From: an uncultured Collinsella sp.
GTDB taxonomy: Bacteria > Actinomycetota > Coriobacteriia > Coriobacteriales > Coriobacteriaceae
Length of the DNA: 27,841 bases
Direction of reading: 5' to 3'
Assembly (NCBI GenBank): GCA_937969105.1
Contig: CALBUZ010000140.1
Coordinates: 1-27,841 of the forward strand
The notes under the pieces were generated by a model. It was not told the DNA's origin. It searched no databases and saw nothing but the letters and a program-made list of their open reading frames with translations. This document shows, one piece after another, positions 22,061 to 27,841 of this stretch (position 1 is its first letter; every line of letters begins with the position of its first letter). Made by a program: the position numbers and the translations under genes.

Positions 22061-23784
22061 TGAGGTTTATGAGGCCGTACCGCGGTCTGATCGCAGTGAC
22101 GCTGCTAGTGCTGCTAATCGACAACGTCGGTACGCTGCTCGTGCCCACGATGTTGGCGAACATGGTCAACACGGGCATCACGACGGGCGACGTTGACTAC
22201 ATCTTGCGCAACGGTCTGTACATGCTCATCGCGACCGGCATGGCCAGCGGCGGCGCGGTGCTGGGCTGCTATCTTTCGGCCCGTCTGGCGGCCAATGTGG
22301 CCTGCGACATCCGCAACGCCGTCTACGATAAGTCGCTCGAGCTGTCCGCCAGCGACTTTGAGCGCTTTGGCACGGGTTCGATGATCACGCGCTCGCTCAA
22401 CGACATCAACGTGATCCAGCAAGCGATCCTGCAGACGATTCAGCTGGTGCTGCCGGTACCGTTCTTGGCCGTGGCGGGCATCATCTTTGCCTGGTTTATC
22501 GATCCTGCCATGGGCACGCTGCTGGGCGTGGTCGTTGCGATCGTACTGGTGGCGGCGGTCTTTACCGTGGCCAACGCCGCGCCGATCTTTATGCGCCTAC
22601 AGAGCTTTATCGACCGCATGAACGTGGTGCTGCGCGAGAACATCGTGGGCGTGCGCGTCATCCGCGCATTTAACAAGGAGCGCCACGAGGAGCAGCGCCT
22701 GGACGAGGTGTTTAGCGATTATGCGGCCAACGCCATCAAGGTCAACCATCTGTTTGTGGGTCTCGACAGCTCCAGCTTCTTTTTGATGAACATCGCCGAG
22801 GTGGCGGTGCTGTGGGTGGGTGGCAATCGCGTGGGAGTCCATGCCATGCAAATCGGCAGCATCTCGGCCGTGCTGGAGTACGCGATCCTGATCCTGTTCT
22901 TTGTGATGATGGCGCAGATGGTGGTGCTGACGCTTCCGCGCGCCGCGGCGTGCCTCAACCGCGCGCAGCAGGTGCTCGAAATCGAGCCGAGCATTGTGGA
23001 CGGCAAGGCTACGCTGGGCGACGGCGCGTCTGAGTCCGCAGATGGGGCCGACGCGGTGGCCGTGTTCGACCACATGTCGTTCCGTTTTGACGATGCCGAC
23101 GAGGATACCCTGTGCAACCTGAGTTTTGCCTGCCGCCGCGGACAGACGACCGCGATCGTGGGCTCAACGGGCTCGGGCAAGTCAACGGTGGCCAAACTCT
23201 TGCTTCGCTTCCACGATGCCACGAAGGGCGCCATTCGCCTGAACGGCGTCGATCTGCGCGACCTTTCGCAAGACGACATCCGCGGGCGTATCGCCTATGT
23301 ACCGCAGAAGGCATGGCTGTTCTCGGGTACGGTGGCGAGCAACCTGCGCTTTGGTAACGAGGGTGCGACCGAGGCTGACATGCTCCATGCGCTGGAGGTA
23401 GCCCAGAGCACTTTTGTGCTCGACCAGCCCCAGGGGCTCGATACGCCGGTGGCCCAGGGCGGCACGAACTTCTCGGGCGGCCAGCGCCAGCGCCTGGCGA
23501 TTGCCCGCGCACTCATGAAGCGCGCCGACCTGTATATCTTCGACGACAGTTTTTCGGCCCTGGACTTTAAGACCGATGCGGCACTGCGCCATGCGCTGCA
23601 GGACGAGACGCGCGATGCCGCGGTGCTCATCATCGCCCAGCGCATCTCGACTATTTTGCATGCCGATCAGATCGTGGTGCTCAAAGACGGCGAGATTGTG
23701 GGCCTGGGCACGCACGACGAGCTCATGGAAACCTGCGAGGTGTACCGCGCTATCGCGGAATCGCAGATGAAGGGAGGTGAGTAG
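22048..23784 (+). CDS. ABC exporter half-transporter, degenerate catalytic-site subunit
   Basis: 578 residues: six-helix exporter domain (1-330) then nucleotide-binding domain. Walker A is GSTGSGKST (372-380), the Q-loop VPQKAWLF, and the signature FSGGQRQR (475-482) is intact. Walker B ends IFDDSFSALD, with Asp500 in place of the catalytic Glu, and the H-loop reads IIAQRIS with Gln531 in place of His. This is the TM287/BmrC-like pattern of the non-catalytic half of heterodimeric exporters. The gene overlaps marR by 13 bases and ends one base before its partner begins. Likely exports a hydrophobic or toxic compound under MarR control. Confidence 0.9.
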   Translation: MRLLMRFMRPYRGLIAVTLLVLLIDNVGTLLVPTMLANMVNTGITTGDVDYILRNGLYMLIATGMASGGAVLGCYLSARLAANVACDIRNAVYDKSLELSASDFERFGTGSMITRSLNDINVIQQAILQTIQLVLPVPFLAVAGIIFAWFIDPAMGTLLGVVVAIVLVAAVFTVANAAPIFMRLQSFIDRMNVVLRENIVGVRVIRAFNKERHEEQRLDEVFSDYAANAIKVNHLFVGLDSSSFFLMNIAEVAVLWVGGNRVGVHAMQIGSISAVLEYAILILFFVMMAQMVVLTLPRAAACLNRAQQVLEIEPSIVDGKATLGDGASESADGADAVAVFDHMSFRFDDADEDTLCNLSFACRRGQTTAIVGSTGSGKSTVAKLLLRFHDATKGAIRLNGVDLRDLSQDDIRGRIAYVPQKAWLFSGTVASNLRFGNEGATEADMLHALEVAQSTFVLDQPQGLDTPVAQGGTNFSGGQRQRLAIARALMKRADLYIFDDSFSALDFKTDAALRHALQDETRDAAVLIIAQRISTILHADQIVVLKDGEIVGLGTHDELMETCEVYRAIAESQMKGGE

Positions 23785-23785
23785 C

Positions 23786-25783
23786 ATGACCGAGGAGCTC
23801 AAGAAGCAGGGCATCGCCGATGACGCCGCGGTTGCAGAGACAGTCGAGGAGACGGGCGCCACGCCCGACCTGGACGAAGCCGCCAAGGCAGCGGCGGAGC
23901 GCGAGGCTCGCCGCCAGGCGCTCTACGAGGAAAACGAGCGCGCCGAGGACGAGCGCGCCCGCGCCGAGGCGGAGCGCATGCGCGACGTTGATGACGAGGA
24001 CGAGACGCCCCGCGACACCTGGGCGACGGTGCGCCGCCTGTGGAGCGAGGCCGCCGGCGACCATTGGCGCTTCTATATCGTGTTCGCGAGCATCGTGTTC
24101 TATGTCATCTTTAACACCGCGGCGCCGGCTTACAGCGCCCGCGTGATCGATGAGCTGTGGGGGCACATGAAGCTGGCGTTTGCCAACAACACTACCTTCA
24201 GCATTACCTGGGAGAACTGCGGTAGGACCATCTTCATCTACTTTATGATCTGGACCGCCGCCGCCTCGTTCTACGCACTCCAGAGCTTTTTGATGTCGAG
24301 CGTTGCCGAGCGCCTCAACCTGCGCCTGCGTAACCGCATCGCTCAAAAGCTCAACCGTCTGCCGCTTGCCTACTTTGACTCGCATCGTCCCGGCGAGATC
24401 GTCAGCCGTGCGACCAACGACTTGGACAAGATGTCCGAGAGCATGCAGCGCGGCCTGCTGCAGCTTCTGGTTTCGATCGGTACCGTGGTGGGTGCCGTGA
24501 GCGTGATGTTCGTGTTTAGCGTGCCGCTCACGCTCGTCTTTTTGTTCTTTACGGCGCTTTCGCTGCTGGTGACGAAGGTCGTGTCGCGCCGCACGCACGA
24601 TGTGACGGGCGAGCGCCAGGAGTGGGTGTCCAAGATTACGAGCGCGGTCGAGGAAGGCTACTCGGGTCGTCTGGTGATCCGTGCGTTTAACCGCGAGCGC
24701 CAGAGCTCTGCCGAGGTACACGAGGCTTCGAAGGAGCTGGCGCGCGTGAGCACCAAGGCCGACTTTATGATTAACGCCGTCGGCCCCGCGGTGCGTTTTA
24801 TCGGCCGTTTGGCGCAGATCGTGATCGCGTTGGTGGGCTGCAGCATGCTGGTTGCCGGTCACATGACCGTCGGCGTGTTCCAGGCGTTCTTCCAGTTTAT
24901 CTACGAGGCGTCTGAGCCCATGACGCAGCTGTCGTTTACCTTTAACTCGCTGCAGAGCGCGCTGGCGAGCGCAGAGCGTGTGTTCGATCTGCTCGACGAG
25001 CCCGAGATGGAAGCCGATCCGTTGCCGGCCGCCGCCGCCAAGCTGCCGGGCAAGGTGGAGGGCCGTGTTGCCTTTGAGCATGTGCGCTTTGGCTATGCGC
25101 CCGACAAGCCGCTTATGCGCGACGTGTCGTTTACCGCCGAGCCGGGCCAAAAGATCGCCGTGGTGGGAACCACGGGCGCGGGCAAGACCACGCTCATCAA
25201 TCTGCTCATGCGCTTCTACGAGATCGACGGTGGCCGCATTACCCTCGACGGTGTGGACACGAGCCGCATGGACCGCGGCGAGCTGCGCCAGCAGTTTGGC
25301 ATGGTGTTGCAGGATGCCTGGCTGTTCGATGGCACCATTGCCGAGAACATCGCCTATGGCTGTCCCGAGGCGACGCGCGAGGAGATTGTCGCGGCTGCGC
25401 GCGCCGCACAGGTCGACTTCTTTGTGCGCACTATGCCGCAGGGCTATGACACGCGGGTGGCTAACGATGCCGAGAGCATTAGCCAGGGCCAGCGCCAGCT
25501 GCTGACCATCGCGCGCGTACTGCTCAACAACCCGGCGATCCTCATCCTGGACGAGGCGACCTCAAGCGTGGACACGCGCACCGAGCTCGCCATCGGCCGC
25601 GCCATGGACGCGCTCATGCGCGGGCGCACGAGTTTTGTGATCGCGCACCGTCTGTCGACGATCGTCGATGCCGACCTCATCCTGGTCATGGATCATGGCA
25701 ACATTATCGAGCAGGGTACGCATAAGGAGCTGCTGGCTGCCGAGGGCGCTTATGCCGACCTCTACCTAAGCCAGTTCGCATAA
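23786..25783 (+). CDS. ABC exporter half-transporter, catalytic subunit
   Basis: 665 residues. A charged N-terminal extension (1-75; Glu/Ala/Arg-rich, coiled-coil-like) precedes six helices and the nucleotide-binding domain. Walker A GTTGAGKTT (461-469), Walker B ILDEATSSVD with Glu590, and H-loop IAHRLS with His621 are canonical. The signature is SISQGQRQ, with Gln567 replacing the first Gly, the usual degenerate signature of the TM288/BmrD-like half. The composite site formed with the first half therefore has one active and one degenerate ATP site. A perfect GGAGGTGA sits before ATG 23786; a GTG at 23777 is in frame but overlaps that site. It forms the functional dimer with the upstream gene product. 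Confidence 0.92.
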   Translation: MTEELKKQGIADDAAVAETVEETGATPDLDEAAKAAAEREARRQALYEENERAEDERARAEAERMRDVDDEDETPRDTWATVRRLWSEAAGDHWRFYIVFASIVFYVIFNTAAPAYSARVIDELWGHMKLAFANNTTFSITWENCGRTIFIYFMIWTAAASFYALQSFLMSSVAERLNLRLRNRIAQKLNRLPLAYFDSHRPGEIVSRATNDLDKMSESMQRGLLQLLVSIGTVVGAVSVMFVFSVPLTLVFLFFTALSLLVTKVVSRRTHDVTGERQEWVSKITSAVEEGYSGRLVIRAFNRERQSSAEVHEASKELARVSTKADFMINAVGPAVRFIGRLAQIVIALVGCSMLVAGHMTVGVFQAFFQFIYEASEPMTQLSFTFNSLQSALASAERVFDLLDEPEMEADPLPAAAAKLPGKVEGRVAFEHVRFGYAPDKPLMRDVSFTAEPGQKIAVVGTTGAGKTTLINLLMRFYEIDGGRITLDGVDTSRMDRGELRQQFGMVLQDAWLFDGTIAENIAYGCPEATREEIVAAARAAQVDFFVRTMPQGYDTRVANDAESISQGQRQLLTIARVLLNNPAILILDEATSSVDTRTELAIGRAMDALMRGRTSFVIAHRLSTIVDADLILVMDHGNIIEQGTHKELLAAEGAYADLYLSQFA

Positions 25784-25784
25784 G

Positions 25785-25812
25785 GTGACAAAGGGACAGT
25801 CCCGCATGTCAC
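25785..25812. repeat. Nested palindrome GTGACA-GGGAC-GTCCC-TGTCAC
   Basis: Outer arms GTGACA (25785-25790) and TGTCAC (25807-25812) enclose GGGAC-A-GTCCC. It begins two bases after the exporter stop. The core AAGGGACAG matches the core of repeat A. Confidence 0.65.
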
Positions 25813-25821
25813 ATCAAAACG

Positions 25822-25858
25822 AAGGCGCGCCGGGGGCGGATTCCCTGGCGCGCCTTTT
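25822..25858 (+). terminator. Terminator after the ABC exporter operon
   Basis: AAGGCGCGCC (25822-25831) and GGCGCGCCTT (25847-25856) with GGG/CCC pairs in the loop and a TTTT end. Confidence 0.85.
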
Positions 25859-25894
25859 GTGTTGGCGTTCATGCTGTAGCGGTTGCCCACGGCC

Positions 25895-26599
25895 CTAACG
25901 CTCGTCCACGAGCTTGGCGACGAGGGCTTTGAGCTCGGCCACCTCTCGCTCGAGTTCCTTGACGCGACGGGCGTTTTCGGTGATGCCCTGACGGTTGAGG
26001 GCGCTCTGTTCGGCGGCGTCGTCGGGCATGTACTCGCGATGCTGCTTGGCGTCGAAGCTCTCCTCGAACACGCGGCAGCCGTTACGCTTGATGATGCGCC
26101 CGGGCACGCCCACGACGGTGCAGTTGTCGGGGACGTCCTTGACGACGACCGAGTTGCCGCCGATCTTGACGTTGTTGCCGATGCGGATGTTGCCAAGCAC
26201 CTTGGCGCCCGTGCCCACGGTGACGTTATTGCCGAGCGTTGGGTGGCGTTTGCCGGTCTCGTTGCCGGTGCCGCCGAGCGTGACGCCCTGGTAGAGAACA
26301 CAGTTGTCGCCCACTATGGTCGTCTCGCCGATGACGACGCCCATGGCGTGGTCGATAAAGAAGTGCTTGCCAATCTGCGCGGCAGGGTGAATCTCGACGC
26401 CGGTGATATGGCGAGTGAGCTGCGAGAGCACACGGGCGAGCGATCGGTGGCCGTGCTCCCAGAGCCAATGCTCGGGCACATGATTCCACTTGGCGTGCAG
26501 GCCGGGGTACGAAAGGAAAATGACCAGACCGTTTTGCGCGGCGGGGTCCTGCGCCTGGACGGTCTTGATGTCCTCGCGAATGGTATTGATAAAGCTCAC
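25895..26599 (-). CDS. cysE: Serine O-acetyltransferase
   Basis: 234 residues. It transfers acetyl from acetyl-CoA to serine, making O-acetylserine for cysteine synthesis. The N-terminal helical part ([20 protein letters not shown], then [19 protein letters not shown]) leads to the left-handed beta-helix of hexapeptide repeats: [26 protein letters not shown], then VTLGGTG and [26 protein letters not shown]. The His of FIDHAMG and the Asp of the N-terminal region are the expected catalytic pair. The C-terminus beyond 200 is a Glu/Arg/Leu-rich coiled coil ([18 protein letters not shown]) rather than the usual short tail. GTG 26599 follows AGGGAGGG; an ATG at 26674 lacks a site. No cysK is adjacent. 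Confidence 0.92.
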   Translation of the reverse strand: MSFINTIREDIKTVQAQDPAAQNGLVIFLSYPGLHAKWNHVPEHWLWEHGHRSLARVLSQLTRHITGVEIHPAAQIGKHFFIDHAMGVVIGETTIVGDNCVLYQGVTLGGTGNETGKRHPTLGNNVTVGTGAKVLGNIRIGNNVKIGGNSVVVKDVPDNCTVVGVPGRIIKRNGCRVFEESFDAKQHREYMPDDAAEQSALNRQGITENARRVKELEREVAELKALVAKLVDER

Positions 26600-26640
26600 C
26601 GGCCGCCCTCCCTTAGCGCTATGGCAATGCGATTCAATAA

Positions 26641-26657
26641 AGTATAGCGATTCGCTA
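26641..26657 (-). promoter_or_regulatory. cysE promoter -10 with overlapping palindrome
   Basis: On the minus strand TATACT (26646-26641) is a perfect -10 about 42 bases before the cysE start. A perfect palindrome TAGCGA-T-TCGCTA (26645-26657) overlaps its upstream edge and fills part of the spacer, like a repressor site. The -35 is poor. Confidence 0.55.
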
Positions 26658-26822
26658 GGGATTAGGAAGAACAATCTTAGCTGCTTTGCGCGACAAGTGT
26701 CAGTTATGCAAACTTGCTGGTAATGGAGTCATGCTTTTGTGGGGTTGCACACGAGGGGGCGCCGCAACCGTATACTGGTCAACTTGGACGTATCCGCGCC
26801 CACAACTGAGAGGTTTTACTTC

Positions 26823-27461
26823 ATGGGTTTCATCAATTTCATTGCCGAGCTGCTTAAGGATCCGCGCACTGCGATCGCCAGCTGGATTGCCGCCGGCCCG
26901 CTTATGGCCTACGGCTGCGTGTTCCTGATTATCTTTATCGAGACGGGCGTGGTGTTCTTCCCGTTTCTCCCCGGCGATTCGCTGCTGTTTGCCTCGGGCT
27001 TCTTTGCCCATAACGGCGGCTTTAACATCGTGGCGCTTCTGGCCACCGCATGGGCCGCTGCCATTTTGGGCGATCAGTGCAACTTTATGATCGGTCACTT
27101 CTTTGGCCGCAAGATCATCGCTTCGCGCAAGGTCAAGGCCATGACGCCCGAGCGCATTAAAAAGTCCGAGGATTTCTTGGACAAGTGGGGTCACCTGGCC
27201 ATCTTCCTGGGTCGCTTCTTCCCGTTCATCCGCACGTTCGTGCCCTTTATCGCGGGCATGGGCGGCATGCACTGGCGCAACTTCGTGATCTTCAACGTGC
27301 TTGGCGGCATCACCTGGTCCACGCTGTTCACGCTGCTCGGTTACTTCTTTGGCGGCATCCCGTTTGTGCAGGAGCACTTCGAGCTGTTGATTGTCGGCAT
27401 CGTCGGCGTGAGTGTCATCCCGACGGTCGTGGGCCTGGTCAAGGCCAAGCTCGGCAAGTAG
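26823..27461 (+). CDS. DedA family membrane protein
   Basis: 212 residues with four to five hydrophobic stretches. Family blocks are clear: FLIIFIETGVVFFPFLPGDSLLF, ILGDQCNFMIGHFFGRK, the basic amphipathic loop, and LGRFFPFIRTFVPFIAGMGGM with the essential Arg residues and Pro-Phe. These re-entrant-loop proteins of the SNARE-associated (VTT) superfamily are linked to membrane homeostasis and undecaprenyl-phosphate or phospholipid flipping in other bacteria. ATG 26823 follows GAGAGG; the frame is open further but the upstream part is not family-like. A TATACT at 26771 could be its -10. Stands alone between cysE and an edge gene. Confidence 0.9.
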   Translation: MGFINFIAELLKDPRTAIASWIAAGPLMAYGCVFLIIFIETGVVFFPFLPGDSLLFASGFFAHNGGFNIVALLATAWAAAILGDQCNFMIGHFFGRKIIASRKVKAMTPERIKKSEDFLDKWGHLAIFLGRFFPFIRTFVPFIAGMGGMHWRNFVIFNVLGGITWSTLFTLLGYFFGGIPFVQEHFELLIVGIVGVSVIPTVVGLVKAKLGK

Positions 27462-27733
27462 CGAAGGGCCGGCGCCGCCGCGTCCCGCCGTTCGCGCTCA
27501 AGTATTGCCATCCGCGCCATGGGCGATGCCGTCCATGGCGCGATGCGTGTCGCGACATCGCGCCGCCGAGTAGCATCAAAAGCGAGCATGCGTCCGCCTC
27601 GCGCGACGCGTGCGCAACCGATTTGCCGGTCCCCCGAGCCGCAGGCGGGGCGACTGGCCATACCTCGGGGCGTCCGCGCGTGGCCACATGGCCCGCGGGC
27701 GCCCCGTCGTCGTCTTGGCGAGAAGGGCCTGGG
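27462..27733. other. GC-rich spacer without gene
   Basis: 272 bases, no gene supported. GGCGCGATG (27537-27545) and CATCGCGCC (27556-27564) form a 9-bp perfect hairpin with no T-run; other short GC palindromes occur. It separates the convergent dedA and edge gene. Confidence 0.4.
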
Positions 27734-27841
27734 CTAGAGAGTCTCCAACGTGCCCAGCAGGGCCTTGTGGTCGCTGCCGCGGACGCTGACGGTCTGCAGG
27801 TCGCTGACGACGATCCCGGAGTCCCTCGAGTAGACGATGTG
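27734..27841 (-). CDS. Endonuclease/exonuclease/phosphatase-family protein, C-terminal end
   Basis: The last 35 codons of a minus-strand gene that continues beyond the window. The peptide HIVYSRDSGIVVSDLQTVSV then RGSDHKALLGTLETL fits the C-terminus of the EEP fold (Exo_endo_phos, as in exonuclease III and DNase I). There a DHIxxS strand comes shortly before SDHxPxxxxL, whose Asp-His is catalytic. The match is by pattern only and the substrate is unknown: DNA, phosphoinositide-like or other phosphodiesters are all possible. The gene is in the opposite direction to dedA. Confidence 0.55.
   Translation of the reverse strand, partial: HIVYSRDSGIVVSDLQTVSVRGSDHKALLGTLETL

Noticed and set aside
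23750..25150. 466-codon open frame opposite the second ABC half-transporter
   Set aside because: Antisense shadow, rich in His and Arg, no motif.
26600..26822. T-box or S-box riboswitch upstream of cysE or dedA
   Set aside because: No conserved T-box sequence, specifier arrangement or SAM-type core was seen.
1..27841. CRISPR array, tRNA or rRNA genes
   Set aside because: No regularly spaced direct repeats, no tRNA cloverleaf with TTCGA-type loop outside coding regions and no rRNA signature were found by eye.

Overview
The window looks like a chromosomal segment of a high-GC Gram-positive gut actinobacterium of the class Coriobacteriia, most like Collinsella. This rests on high GC3 coding sequence, an EF-G2-type GTPase, a class B sortase beside an SPxTG surface protein, LCP and DedA proteins, and many short intergenic hairpin repeats with a CTGTCCC core. 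The assignment is inference from gene content and style; no database search was possible.

Left edge (1-3085): the C-terminal domain of a DUF4956 protein with an in-frame stop codon, then a complete IS256-family (mutator) insertion sequence whose right end abuts an ammonium transporter (amt) lacking its first transmembrane helix. No target duplication is visible, so the locus looks rearranged. Next (3223-6368): a polar amino-acid ABC ATPase without an adjacent permease, and an EF-G paralogue whose GTPase motifs deviate from the canonical ones.

Middle (6498-13093): a secreted DNA/RNA endonuclease and larE on the minus strand, a HAD phosphatase on the plus strand, a LacI-type regulator on the minus strand and glmS on the plus strand. 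Strong hairpin terminators and at least three kinds of dispersed repeat lie between them. A GntR/FadR-type regulator (minus) is divergent from a YeiH-family putative exporter (plus).

Cell-envelope block (15295-20090), all plus strand: a degenerate NtrC-like regulator with a Fis-type HTH, a single-pass membrane protein, a small and apparently highly expressed surface protein ending in an SPATG sorting signal, a class B sortase, and an LCP (LytR-CpsA-Psr) glycopolymer transferase. The last three form a coherent wall-anchoring module and are the most attractive functional unit here.

Right part (20272-27841): a nitroreductase (minus); a 96-aa hypothetical protein; a MarR regulator with two identical palindromic operators, in an overlapping operon with two half-transporters of a heterodimeric ABC exporter; cysE (minus); a DedA membrane protein (plus); and at the edge the C-terminus of an endonuclease/exonuclease/phosphatase-family protein (minus).

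No rRNA, tRNA, CRISPR array or prophage was seen.
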